Part shown: positions 1 through 7,738 of the stretch, piece after piece
Numbering within the stretch: position 1 is the first letter of the stretch
How the letters are laid out: each line of letters begins with the position of its first letter
Origin: Nocardioides sp.
GTDB lineage: Bacteria; Actinomycetota; Actinomycetes; Propionibacteriales; Nocardioidaceae
Direction: 5' to 3'
NCBI GenBank assembly: GCA_025936915.1
Contig: JAICSK010000009.1
Span: forward strand, 1-32,816
Length of the DNA: 32,816 nt
Translations under genes and position numbers: made by a program
The notes under the pieces: model-generated
Database searches by the model: none
What the model was told of the DNA's origin: nothing
What the model saw: the letters and a program-made list of their open reading frames with translations, nothing else

Positions 1-2
1 AG

Positions 3-998
3 GAGCTGGTGCTGGTCAAGAACCCGTACTGGGACCCCAACACCGACCCGGCTCGCACGCAGTACCCCGACGGGTACGACTTCAAGCTGCAGCAGCAGTC
101 GGAGAAGATCGACCAGATCATGCTCGCCGACGCGGGTTCCGGTCAGACCACGTTGACCTACGACGACCTGCTCGCGCCGGACTTCCAGCAGATGAAGCAG
201 AAGGCGGCCGACCGCCTGACGCTGGGTGGCTCGCCGTGCACCTACTACTGGGCTCCCGACAACCGGAAGATCACCAACAAGAAGGTGCGCCTGGCTCTGT
301 CGTGGGCCTACCCGTACAAGAACGCGATCCTGGCAGCAGGCCTGATCCCCGGGGTGAACGCGATCCCGGCGACCAACCTGATGCCTCCGGGCGTCCCCGG
401 CCGTACGCCGTACAACGTCACCGGCCGGAAGGACTTCGACACCAACGCCGCGAAGGCGCGGGCACTGCTGAAGTCGGCCAACGCTCTGGGTTACGAGATC
501 AAGTTCCTGTTCCGCACCGACGACCCCGTGTCGGTGAAGACCAAGGACGCCATCGTCAAGGGCCTGACCGAGGCCGGCTTCAAGGCCACCCCGGTGCCGA
601 CGACCACGGCGAACTACCCCGCGGCGCGCGACAACACCAGCGAGGACATCAACGTGCGTTCGGCCGGTTGGTGCTCCGACTGGCCGTCGGGCTCCACGTG
701 GCTGCCTCCGGTGCTGGGGTCGACGGACCCGAACAAGACCCACTCCTTCGGGTCCAACTACTCGGCCTTCAGCAACAAGTCGGCCGACCAGCGGATGGCC
801 GCCATCCAGAAGATGCCACTGGCCGACCAGGCCAGTGCCTGGGACCAGCTGGACCAGCAGATCGCCAAGAAGTACTTCCCGCTGTTCCCGACGTACTACA
901 CCGGCATCGCGCAGGCCCACGGGTCGAAGATCAACGGCGACTCCGACGACAACACGCTCGGCATGCCGACGTGGAAGGACATCTGGGTCACTCCGTGA
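3..998 (+). CDS. ABC transporter substrate-binding protein, oligopeptide/nickel type (5'-truncated)
   Basis: This is the C-terminal part (331 residues visible) of an extracytoplasmic solute-binding protein of family 5 (SBP_bac_5), which captures peptides or similar solutes for an ABC importer. The frame is open from base 3, so the true start lies outside the window; the GTG at base 9 is internal. The opening ELVLVKNPYWDP is the strand-turn segment common in this family. The aromatic-rich C-terminal lobe ends with TWKDIWVTP, also typical. Such proteins are usually secreted lipoproteins of about 550-600 residues, so roughly 40% is missing on the left. A strong hairpin follows 33 nt after the stop. 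An ABC permease lies about 700 bp downstream, but an opposite-strand gene sits between them. The ligand cannot be told from sequence alone. Family confidence is high. Confidence 0.9.
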   Translation, partial: ELVLVKNPYWDPNTDPARTQYPDGYDFKLQQQSEKIDQIMLADAGSGQTTLTYDDLLAPDFQQMKQKAADRLTLGGSPCTYYWAPDNRKITNKKVRLALSWAYPYKNAILAAGLIPGVNAIPATNLMPPGVPGRTPYNVTGRKDFDTNAAKARALLKSANALGYEIKFLFRTDDPVSVKTKDAIVKGLTEAGFKATPVPTTTANYPAARDNTSEDINVRSAGWCSDWPSGSTWLPPVLGSTDPNKTHSFGSNYSAFSNKSADQRMAAIQKMPLADQASAWDQLDQQIAKKYFPLFPTYYTGIAQAHGSKINGDSDDNTLGMPTWKDIWVTP

Positions 999-1031
999 TC
1001 GGCTGACGTCACCACAACCGAAGATCAAGAA

Positions 1032-1068
1032 GGATGGCGGGGCACGGACATTCCGTGCCCCGCCATCC
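1032..1068 (+). terminator. Perfect 17-bp hairpin after the ABC binding protein
   Basis: Arms at 1032-1048 (GGATGGCGGGGCACGGA) and 1052-1068 are exact reverse complements separated by a 3-nt loop (CAT). No T-run follows, as is common for actinobacterial terminators. It sits 33 nt after the stop of the binding-protein gene and separates it from the VOC gene, whose 3' end faces it. Confidence 0.8.
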
Positions 1069-1164
1069 GCCTGCGTGCAGCGCGTATTGATCGAGGATTC
1101 TCGGTTCTTTTCCAGCGCATTCCCGAGAGCATTTCCGCACCGATCTCCTCGGTCGGCCGTCCCC

Positions 1165-1539
1165 TCAGGGCTGCGTCGGCTCGAACGACACCAGACCCAA
1201 CATGTTTCCCTCCGAGTCGGTGACGAACGCCTGCCACTCCGTCGTCCCGGCCGGGCCGAGGGCGTCGTCCTCGTGGGTGAAGATCGCGTGCGGCTCGGTG
1301 ACGATCTCCGCCCGGCCGCGCAGGTCCTCGACGGCTCGCCGTACGTCGGGAACCTCGAGGTAGAGCATCGAGGACGGCGCGTTCCCGTCCAGCAGCAGGC
1401 GCGTGCCCTCGAGGTCGAAGAAGAGCAGGCCCGGCGGCTCGAACCGTCCGGTGGGCTCCGCGCCCAACAGACGGGCGTAGAACGCCGCGGCCCGGTCGAG
1501 ATCGGTGGCGTGCAGTGCCACCTGGACGAGTCTGGTCAC
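1165..1539 (-). CDS. VOC superfamily (glyoxalase/bleomycin-resistance-like) protein
   Basis: A 124-residue single-domain vicinal-oxygen-chelate protein. It shows the beta-alpha-beta-beta-beta pattern: QVALHATDLDRAAAFYARLL near the start, an LLFFDLEGTRLLL strand pair, SSMLYLEVPDVRRAVEDL, and the closing FVTDSEGNMLGLVSFEP. Members bind a divalent metal and act as lyases, dioxygenases or resistance proteins; the substrate here is unknown. I chose the GTG at 1539 because GGGGAGG lies just upstream and the homology starts immediately after it. The open frame continues upstream but that part looks non-coding. The gene is convergent with the ABC binding-protein gene and divergent from the ABC permease gene. 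Confidence 0.82.
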   Translation of the reverse strand: MTRLVQVALHATDLDRAAAFYARLLGAEPTGRFEPPGLLFFDLEGTRLLLDGNAPSSMLYLEVPDVRRAVEDLRGRAEIVTEPHAIFTHEDDALGPAGTTEWQAFVTDSEGNMLGLVSFEPTQP

Positions 1540-1702
1540 GCCGCCTCCCCGGTCTTCTGCCGGTCTTCCTGCCGGTCTCCCGCCATGCTGGCACCGCCTC
1601 GACTTCGTGACCACCTTGTGACCTCCTACGACGCCGTACGCCCGGCGCCGGCCCCTACCCTGTCCCGGGCAGCACGGCAGTTCTGGCGTGAAGGGAGTGT
1701 CG

Positions 1703-2713
1703 ATGACTGGCTTCGTCGTGCGTCGGCTCCTCAGCTCGATCCTGGTCATCCTGCTGACCTCGATCTTCGTGTTCGTCCTCTTCTTCAAAGGGCTCGGGGA
1801 CAGCCCGGCCCGCAACTACTGCGACACCCTGCGGAACGGCCGGTGCCCGCCCGCGGTCCTGGCGTCGATCGAGCACGAGATGGGCATGGACCGCTCCGTC
1901 GCCAGCAACTACGCCACCTGGGCCAAAGGCATCTTCGTCGGCCGCAGGAACGTCTACCTCGACGGCAAGAAGTACGACTGCCCTGCGCCCTGCCTCGGCA
2001 TCTCCGAGATGACCGGAGACACCGTCTGGCAGGACCTCAAGCAGAAGTACCCGGCGACGGTGACCGTGGCCGTCGGCGGCTCGATGCTGTACCTGACCTT
2101 CGGCGTGATCATGGGCGCGTTCGCCGCGCGATGGCGCGGCACCGCGATAGACCGGTTCCTGGTCGGTGGCTCGCTGGTGGTCTCGGCGATCCCGGACTAC
2201 CTGATCATCCTGATCGCGTGGATCTACTTCACCCTGCGATGGCACATCTTCCCCGACACCGGCTACTACCCGATCACGCAGAACCCGGCGAAGACGATCG
2301 CCTGGATGATGCTCCCGTGGCTGGTGCTCGCCGCGACCAGCCTCACCGACTACGCCCGGTTCACCCGCGGTCAGATGGTGGAGACCCTGGGTGAGGACTT
2401 CATCCGGACCGCGCAGGCGAACGGCGTTCGGCCGACGACGGTGCTGTTCCGGCACGCGTTGCGGGCGGCGATCGTCCCGGTGATCACGATCTTCGGGCTC
2501 GACTTCGCGGGTCTGATGTCGGGAACGATCTTCATCGAGCAGATCTTCGGCATCGACGGCATCGGACACTGGGGCCTGCTGGCCTTGAAACCTCCGATGG
2601 ACCTGAGCGTGGTCAGTGCGACTGTGCTGATCGGGGCCGTCCTGGTCGTCGTCGCCAACCTGGTGGTCGACATCGTCTACGGGTTCCTCGACCCCCGCGT
2701 CTCCATCGCCTGA
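1703..2713 (+). CDS. ABC transporter permease, DppB/OppB type
   Basis: A 336-residue inner-membrane subunit of a peptide-type ABC importer. It starts MTGFVVRRLLSSILVILL, the usual first helix of the DppB/OppB class. A periplasmic loop of about 90 residues follows, then five more hydrophobic segments. The EAA loop that contacts the ATPase is visible (GEDFIRTAQANGVRPTTVLF, then RHALRAA). The end is LVVDIVYGFLDPRVSIA, a family signature. ATG 1703 is preferred over GTG 1688 because AGGGAG lies 5 nt before it. Such genes normally sit between the binding-protein gene and a DppC-type permease plus ATPases. Here the next gene is a GNAT acetyltransferase and no partner permease or ATPase is present, so the partners must be elsewhere or the gene is orphaned. 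Confidence 0.9.
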   Translation: MTGFVVRRLLSSILVILLTSIFVFVLFFKGLGDSPARNYCDTLRNGRCPPAVLASIEHEMGMDRSVASNYATWAKGIFVGRRNVYLDGKKYDCPAPCLGISEMTGDTVWQDLKQKYPATVTVAVGGSMLYLTFGVIMGAFAARWRGTAIDRFLVGGSLVVSAIPDYLIILIAWIYFTLRWHIFPDTGYYPITQNPAKTIAWMMLPWLVLAATSLTDYARFTRGQMVETLGEDFIRTAQANGVRPTTVLFRHALRAAIVPVITIFGLDFAGLMSGTIFIEQIFGIDGIGHWGLLALKPPMDLSVVSATVLIGAVLVVVANLVVDIVYGFLDPRVSIA

Positions 2714-2758
2714 CCTGCCTCCCTCGCCGTGGACGATCTGTGGTCGTGACCGCGCCGA

Positions 2759-2764
2759 TACCGT
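2759..2764 (+). promoter_or_regulatory. Possible -10 element for a leaderless GNAT transcript
   Basis: TACCGT fits the actinobacterial TANNNT -10 pattern and ends 6 nt before the ATG of the acetyltransferase gene, which has no Shine-Dalgarno sequence. That spacing is typical of leaderless starts. There is no convincing -35 box, so this is suggestive only. Confidence 0.35.
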
Positions 2765-2770
2765 CTGGTC

Positions 2771-3235
2771 ATGGACATCGAGATCCAGGAGTACGCCGCG
2801 TCGCACCGCGACCTGGCGTGGTCGTTCCGCGAGGCGGAGGACTCTGAGCAGCTCCTCGAGTCCTACATCGACCTGGGCCGGGTGTGGGTCGCCCGTGTCG
2901 ACGGAGAGATCGTCGGTCATCTCCAGGCAGTGGTGCGCAACGCCGACACCTGGGAGGTCACCAACACCGCCGTCGCCGAGCGGGTGCGTGGCCGCGGCGT
3001 CGGGCGGGCGTTGCTGGAGGGGGCGGTCGCCGAGGCACGGGCGACGGGGGCGACGCGGGTCATTCTGGCGACCGCCACCGCCGACGTCGGGAACCTCCGG
3101 TTCTACCAGCGCTGCGGTTTCCGGATGACCCACGTCGTGCAGGACGCGTTCGCGACGTACCGCGGTTACCCGCCCGGGATCGAGGTCGATGGCATCCCGA
3201 TGCTCGACCAGGTCTGGTTCGAACGGATCCTGTGA
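2771..3235 (+). CDS. GNAT family N-acetyltransferase
   Basis: A 154-residue protein of the GCN5-related acetyltransferase fold, which moves an acetyl group from acetyl-CoA to an amine. Motif A, which holds the CoA pyrophosphate, reads RVRGRGVGRALLEGAV at about residues 76-91 (R/Q-x-x-G-x-G/A). The following RVILATATADVGNLRFYQRCGF is the usual beta5-alpha4 section with the conserved N...FY..CGF. The acceptor cannot be predicted; small-molecule and protein acetylation are both possible. ATG 2771 is the only sensible start. There is no Shine-Dalgarno, so a leaderless transcript is likely. It lies 57 bp after the ABC permease gene. Confidence 0.88.
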   Translation: MDIEIQEYAASHRDLAWSFREAEDSEQLLESYIDLGRVWVARVDGEIVGHLQAVVRNADTWEVTNTAVAERVRGRGVGRALLEGAVAEARATGATRVILATATADVGNLRFYQRCGFRMTHVVQDAFATYRGYPPGIEVDGIPMLDQVWFERIL

Positions 3236-3294
3236 CCGACGGCCCCGACTCTGCCCGAGCGGTGCCTCCGCCACCGTGTCCCCACACCGGACGG

Positions 3295-3343
3295 TGGACT
3301 CCCCACCGCCACCCCGGCCACGCGGTCCGCCGTGGGGAGTCCA
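3295..3343 (+). terminator. Long hairpin in the gap after the GNAT gene
   Basis: TGGACTCCCCAC (3295-3306) and GTGGGGAGTCCA (3332-3343) are exact reverse complements around a 25-nt GC-rich loop. A second weaker pair, CCACCGT (3271-3277) with ACGGTGG (3291-3297), overlaps its left arm. The 268-bp gap from 3236 to 3503 holds no gene I can support. A terminator, or two alternative folds, is the simplest reading. Confidence 0.45.
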
Positions 3344-3503
3344 GGGCGGGGCTGCGTGGGCGCCGGTCTGTCCGCGCGTACGCGCGTGAGTCGAATTCGC
3401 CAGCCTCCGAGGCCGCCCCGATACGATCGAAGATCCCGGGACGGTCCCGGGCGAAGGGCTCCGGGAGTCGATCGCCTCGCTCGTACAGGTGGACAAGGCC
3501 ACG

Positions 3504-5048
3504 ATGCGGACCGCGCTCCGGGCGCTCCGCAGGATCGCGGTCGGGCTGCTGTTCGTGAGCGTCCCCTTCGCTGCCGCGCTGGTCGCCGTCCGGGTGGCGC
3601 CCGCGACGCACGTGGACATTGCGGGCCAGCCGGTCGCGGTGAAGCCGGTCCTCGGGCAGGACACCAGCCGGCTGCAGGACGGCGCGCTGATCCGGCCCGA
3701 GCACGCGCATCTCGGCCTGCTGGACACCGATGTCGGGGTCGACATCTCAGCAGACTGGAACCGCCTCATCCCGAGCGACAAGCAGACGCGGCAGTACCTC
3801 CAGGCCCTGTGGGACGACCCGAAGCCCGAGATCGTCCGGATCCAGCAGGCGGCACGCCACTACATGATCGGCTGGAGCCTGACCGGGTTCCTGGCGGGTG
3901 CGGTTCTCTCCGGCGGCGTGGCCGTGCTGCTGCGCGAACGCCGGCGCCGGCTCGCGGCGTACCCACCCGACCAGGCCGAGCTGATCGCCTCCTACAACCG
4001 GCGCCTCCGCACCGGGATGGTCGCCAGCGGAGTCGCCGGCGCGCTCCTTCTCGACGCCGCCGGGCTCGCGACGTATCTGCACCGCGACCACCACGTGGTC
4101 GCCAGCAGCCCGGTCTTCGCCGGTACGACCCTCGAGGGCACCGAGGTCAACGGGCTGATGGCAGAGGTGCTGCCGTTCCTGTCGATCCTGCGCCCCCGGG
4201 ACACGTTCTACGAGACGGTGGCCGACAATCTCACGGCGGCACTCGCCCATCGCGAGGACCTCCGGCCCCGGGGCGACCGGATGACCTTCGTGGTCGCCGA
4301 GGACTTCGAGGACGTCAACGGGATGGCCCGGCAGGTGGGGCTGGCCGCCAAGACCCTGGGCGCCGACTTCGTCGCCCTCACCGGCGACCTGACCTTCGCC
4401 GGCAAGCCGGTGGAGAGCTACATCATCGACACCGTCAACTACTACTCCGGCAACCTGCCGGTCTACTTCGCGCCGGGCCTGCACGACACCGAGGCGATCG
4501 TGCAGGCGGCTCGCGCCCGTGGATGGCACATCGCCGACGGACAGACCAGCACGGTCGACGGCCTGACCCTGCTCGCCGCCGCCGACCCCCGGATCTCGCG
4601 GGTGGGCGACTTCGGCGTCGGTGACGTCCTGCGCGACCGGAACGTCGACATCGGCACGTTCGTGCAGCAGACGGTCGAGGAGGCGTGCGCGACCCACCCG
4701 GACTTCGTGCTCCTGCACGACCATCTGCTCGGCCAGCAGATCGCGGCGTCCGGGTGCCAGCAGGTCGCGGTGATCGACGGCCGCTCCTACCAGTTCCTCG
4801 GTCCGCGCCAGGTCAGGACCAGCGCCGGAGGCGTGGCCTACGAGCTCACCAACGGCAGCGCGGGGGGGCACACCACCACCGAACCCGACCCCGGCAACGT
4901 CCAGCACCCCGCCCGGTTCGCGATCATCACCTACTCACCGCGGCACCAGCGCACGGAGTACGCCGTCGTGACGGTCTACCCGGATGCGTCGGTGACCGTC
5001 TCGCACCGGGCCGGTCTCGACGTGCCGTTCGCCGCGGCCGGGGGCTGA
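3504..5048 (+). CDS. Membrane protein with a degenerate metallophosphoesterase-like domain
   Basis: A 514-residue protein (from ATG 3504) with three predicted membrane segments at about residues 10-32, 120-143 and 171-191, followed by a large C-terminal domain. That domain keeps the order of calcineurin-like phosphoesterase motifs but not all ligands. It shows VVAEDFEDVNGM (about 263) where D-x-H is normal, FVALTGDLTF (about 289, G-D-x retained), FAPGLHDTE (about 322, replacing GNHD), LLHDHLLG (about 412) and a late GGHTTTE. A phosphatase or nucleotidase role is plausible, but loss of the first D-x-H may reduce or alter metal binding. GTG 3489 is possible; ATG 3504 has an AAGG 5 nt upstream. 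It is convergent with the LCP gene, 18 nt apart, with a small CTGC-TTCG-GCAG hairpin (5052-5063) between them. Confidence 0.65.
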   Translation: MRTALRALRRIAVGLLFVSVPFAAALVAVRVAPATHVDIAGQPVAVKPVLGQDTSRLQDGALIRPEHAHLGLLDTDVGVDISADWNRLIPSDKQTRQYLQALWDDPKPEIVRIQQAARHYMIGWSLTGFLAGAVLSGGVAVLLRERRRRLAAYPPDQAELIASYNRRLRTGMVASGVAGALLLDAAGLATYLHRDHHVVASSPVFAGTTLEGTEVNGLMAEVLPFLSILRPRDTFYETVADNLTAALAHREDLRPRGDRMTFVVAEDFEDVNGMARQVGLAAKTLGADFVALTGDLTFAGKPVESYIIDTVNYYSGNLPVYFAPGLHDTEAIVQAARARGWHIADGQTSTVDGLTLLAAADPRISRVGDFGVGDVLRDRNVDIGTFVQQTVEEACATHPDFVLLHDHLLGQQIAASGCQQVAVIDGRSYQFLGPRQVRTSAGGVAYELTNGSAGGHTTTEPDPGNVQHPARFAIITYSPRHQRTEYAVVTVYPDASVTVSHRAGLDVPFAAAGG

Positions 5049-5066
5049 CCGCTGCTTCGGCAGTAC

Positions 5067-6509
5067 TCAGTAGGACTGTCCGGGGTGGTAGGCGCACGCG
5101 TCGGTGTCGTCCTGGGCCGGAGACGACGTGTGCCGCCGGTGCTTGACCGGCGGAGCCAGCGCCTTCTGCACGACCTGGTGCATGTAGTCGAAGTCGGGGT
5201 CGTTCGGGTTGAACTGGTCGCTGATCCGGAACAGCACCGACTTCGCCCGGTGGTCCTTGGCCTTGAGCGCGAGCTTGACGAAAGCCGGCAGCAGCTCCTT
5301 GGGGATGTCGGTCTTCACCACCTCGCTGCCGGCGGCGGCGAGGGCGTTGTAGCGGCGGAGCAGGTTCACCGGGTTGGCCTGGTCGATGATCGCGTTGACC
5401 ACGCAGCGCTGGCGGGCCATCCGCTGGTAGTCGTCGGCGCCGTACCGTCCCCGCGCGTACCAGAGTGCGTGGAAGCCGTCCAGGTGCTCGTTCGGCCCCG
5501 GCTCGATGTAGGCGGTCGGTGGGATGTGGGCGTCGGTCTGGCCGTTGATCGCCACCGGGATGTTCACGTTGACCGTGACGCCGCCCATGGCGTCGACGAG
5601 CCGGCGGAACCCGTCGAAGTCGACGAGCACGTAGTAGTCGACCTTGAGCCCGGTCGCGCCCTCGACCGCCTGCTTGATCGCGTCGGCGCCCTCGTCGGCG
5701 GACGTGCCGAGGATGTGGGGATGCAGGATCGGCACCTCGCGGTAGACCGCGTTGAGCATCCAGGAGGCCGGGTCGCCGGGACCGGTGAACCCGTCGGGGT
5801 ACGCCGCGTGGAGCGGGCTCGAGTCCGGGAACGGCACGTCGGCCAGGTTGCGCGGCAGGCCGAAGGTCACGGTGCGGCCGGTCCTGGTGTCGAGCGAGGC
5901 CAGGATCATCGTGTCGGTGCGGGTGCCCTCGCGATAGGGACCGGAGTCGCCGCCGAGCAGGAGGACGTTGACCCGGGTGCGTCCGTGCCAGGGGTCCTCG
6001 GGGGTCACCGACGGGCGGGTCGCCGTCGCGTTGTGGGTGAAGACCTTGTTCACGACGTGCACCTGGGCGAAGGCGTCCCGGACGAGGAGCCCGACCGGCG
6101 CGACCACGACCAGGCACAGCGCGCAGACGAAGGCGCTCCCGCCCAGCACGTGCGACCGGCGCGGTGCGGGTTTCGGGCACAGTGCGACGAACGTGCCCAC
6201 GACCACCGCCACCCACAGCGCCAGGCACACCGTCGTGAGCACCGCGGCGCGGGCGAGCCCGGACGGGTCGACCGCCAGGTCGATCGCGGACCTCAGGTTG
6301 TGCGGAGCGGCGATCGCCAACCACACCAGGCCGAGGACGGTGGCCAGCAGGACGACGCCGCCGAGGCGCCGCCTGCGGTTGTGCAAGAACCCGGCCCCCG
6401 GGACAAGCGCCGACAGCGCGGTCCATCCGACCGCCTTGAGCACCGACGAGCAACGGTGCGGACCCGCCTTGCGGCGCCCGGGCTTGACGCCGTACGGCGG
6501 CAGCGACAT
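5067..6509 (-). CDS. LytR-CpsA-Psr (LCP) family cell-wall glycopolymer ligase
   Basis: A 480-residue membrane-anchored protein of the LCP family. These enzymes transfer lipid-linked glycopolymers (teichoic-acid-like or arabinogalactan-type polymers) onto peptidoglycan at the outer face of the membrane. Three hydrophobic segments occupy about residues 25-70, 89-111 and 121-145. The LCP domain runs from about 178 to 376. It contains VNVLLLGGDSG, the phosphate-binding RTDTMI (197-202), LPRNLAD (218-224), DYYVLVDFDGFRRLVDAMGG (291-310) and ALWYARGRYGADDYQRMARQ (348-367). The start at 6509 has GAGGAG 6 nt upstream; the longer open frame before it is not supported. The neighbouring FkbM methyltransferase is compatible with surface-polymer work, though the 96-bp gap leaves the operon link open. 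Confidence 0.92.
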   Translation of the reverse strand: MSLPPYGVKPGRRKAGPHRCSSVLKAVGWTALSALVPGAGFLHNRRRRLGGVVLLATVLGLVWLAIAAPHNLRSAIDLAVDPSGLARAAVLTTVCLALWVAVVVGTFVALCPKPAPRRSHVLGGSAFVCALCLVVVAPVGLLVRDAFAQVHVVNKVFTHNATATRPSVTPEDPWHGRTRVNVLLLGGDSGPYREGTRTDTMILASLDTRTGRTVTFGLPRNLADVPFPDSSPLHAAYPDGFTGPGDPASWMLNAVYREVPILHPHILGTSADEGADAIKQAVEGATGLKVDYYVLVDFDGFRRLVDAMGGVTVNVNIPVAINGQTDAHIPPTAYIEPGPNEHLDGFHALWYARGRYGADDYQRMARQRCVVNAIIDQANPVNLLRRYNALAAAGSEVVKTDIPKELLPAFVKLALKAKDHRAKSVLFRISDQFNPNDPDFDYMHQVVQKALAPPVKHRRHTSSPAQDDTDACAYHPGQSY

Positions 6510-6605
6510 GCGGGCTCCTCGGGGGCGCGTCCGAGACGGCGATCGGTGGGCAGGGACATTGAACCGGATCGCGGCGACCCGTGGGGGCAACCGCGTCGGC
6601 CGCGC

Positions 6606-7442
6606 TCAGCCCGAAGGGTCTTGCGAGGCGTGGAGGTAGAGGATCCCGTGCAGCTCGGTGCGGCCGGCCTGCTTGAACCGCTCGGTCGCGTCGTCGCAGT
6701 AGTCGATGATCCCCTGGCCGCTGACGTCGACGGGCGACTCGATCACCAGGTCGTGCGCGGTGGTGGTGTAGCCGAGTCCGTCGAACAGGTCGAGCACGTC
6801 CTTCGGGTCGTGCCCGTTGGCGCGGATCCCTGCGGGCCAGTACTCCAGCCAGATCGCCGGCCGGGCCTGCTCGAGCACCTGCTTGGCGCCCTGCAGGACC
6901 GCCCACTCCCAACCTTCGACGTCGACCTTCAGGACGGTCGGCAGCCGGCCCGCGAGGCGGGTGGCGCAGAGCTCGTCGACGGTGACGACGTCGACCTCGA
7001 CCGAGTCGCGGACGTTCGGGACGAGGCCGCCGTTCAGGGAGTGGTTGGCGAAGTTCGTCGCACTGCGGAACAGCGAGACCGTGCCGGTGCGGTCACCGGC
7101 CGCGGCCGCGACGATGTCGACGTTGGCGTGTCCGTTCGAGCGCACGTTGTGCTCGAGCAACGCCCGGGTGTCCGGCTCGGGCTCGAGCGAGATCACGTAG
7201 CCGTCCGGGCCCACCTCGGAGGCGAAGTACGTCGTCGTGTAGCCGTAGTTGGCGCCGACGTCGACGACCACGTCGCCCGGCTCGACGTACGGCTCGAGGT
7301 ACTGCGTCTCGTACGCCCAGCTGATCCCCGACTCGAGGACGTCGCCGTAGTGGCTCGCGTCCTCACGGAGCACGGTCAGCTCGTCGCCCCACGGCGTCCG
7401 GATCGTGACCGGCGTACCGCCGAACGCCTGCTCCCCCACCAT
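6606..7442 (-). CDS. FkbM family SAM-dependent methyltransferase
   Basis: A 278-residue class I methyltransferase. The SAM-binding motif VVVDVGANYGYTT is at about residues 58-70 and the acidic motif II is ISLEPEPDT (about 84). The FkbM hallmark VLKVDVEGWEWAVLQGA is at about 168-184. A late ELHGILYLH strand closes the fold. FkbM enzymes O-methylate polyketides, sugars and other surface or secondary metabolites; the substrate here is not evident. ATG 7442 has GGGAGGA a few bases upstream. The next gene on the same strand encodes an LCP ligase, so methylation of a cell-surface glycopolymer is one reasonable inference. Confidence 0.88.
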   Translation of the reverse strand: MVGEQAFGGTPVTIRTPWGDELTVLREDASHYGDVLESGISWAYETQYLEPYVEPGDVVVDVGANYGYTTTYFASEVGPDGYVISLEPEPDTRALLEHNVRSNGHANVDIVAAAAGDRTGTVSLFRSATNFANHSLNGGLVPNVRDSVEVDVVTVDELCATRLAGRLPTVLKVDVEGWEWAVLQGAKQVLEQARPAIWLEYWPAGIRANGHDPKDVLDLFDGLGYTTTAHDLVIESPVDVSGQGIIDYCDDATERFKQAGRTELHGILYLHASQDPSG

Positions 7443-7529
7443 CGCGTCCTCCCGTGTCCGCGCGTGTCGTCAGGGTCTCACGAGCCGACGGACGGCGACA
7501 GGTGCGGCCGGTCCGGCGCATGCCGCGCG

Positions 7530-7628
7530 TCAGAGCAACGGCGGCTCGAGGAACGTGACGGTCCGGGCCTCGGCGTCCAGACGTGCGCGTACGCCGACCG
7601 GCCAGGTCTGCACGTGGCCGCCATGTCC
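7530..7628 (-). pseudogene. C-terminal scrap of an S66 LD-carboxypeptidase-like gene
   Basis: About 32 codons on the minus strand, ending at the stop at 7530, read GHGGHVQTWPVGVRARLD and then a strand ending TVTFLEPPLL. This resembles the last stretch of S66 (LD-carboxypeptidase/MccF) proteins: a GH turn, a P-x-G-v-r-a-r-l-D strand and a final LLEP. No upstream part of such a protein is found in any frame, so it reads as a leftover 3' end. It lies next to the broken D-aminoacylase gene. The identification rests on a short match from memory. Confidence 0.45.
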
Positions 7629-7738
7629 CAGACGGTCGGTGTGAGATCCGGTCGGACAGTGGCTGCTCCGCCGGCCGGCTTCGCGAACTCGGTTGCCAGC
7701 GGGACATGAGCCCTGAGCCGACTGCGTGGCGAGATCCA

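Noticed and set aside
1616-1661. TTGTGA and TACCCT as a promoter for the ABC permease
   Set aside because: The spacing is 34 nt, far too long for a sigma-70 promoter.
1655-3781. A 708-codon minus-strand open frame across the permease and GNAT genes
   Set aside because: It covers three real plus-strand genes and has no recognisable domain.
5085-7709. An 874-codon open frame on the plus strand opposite the LCP and FkbM genes
   Set aside because: Both opposite genes have clear family motifs and ribosome-binding sites; this frame is Arg/Val/Asp-rich shadow coding from high GC.
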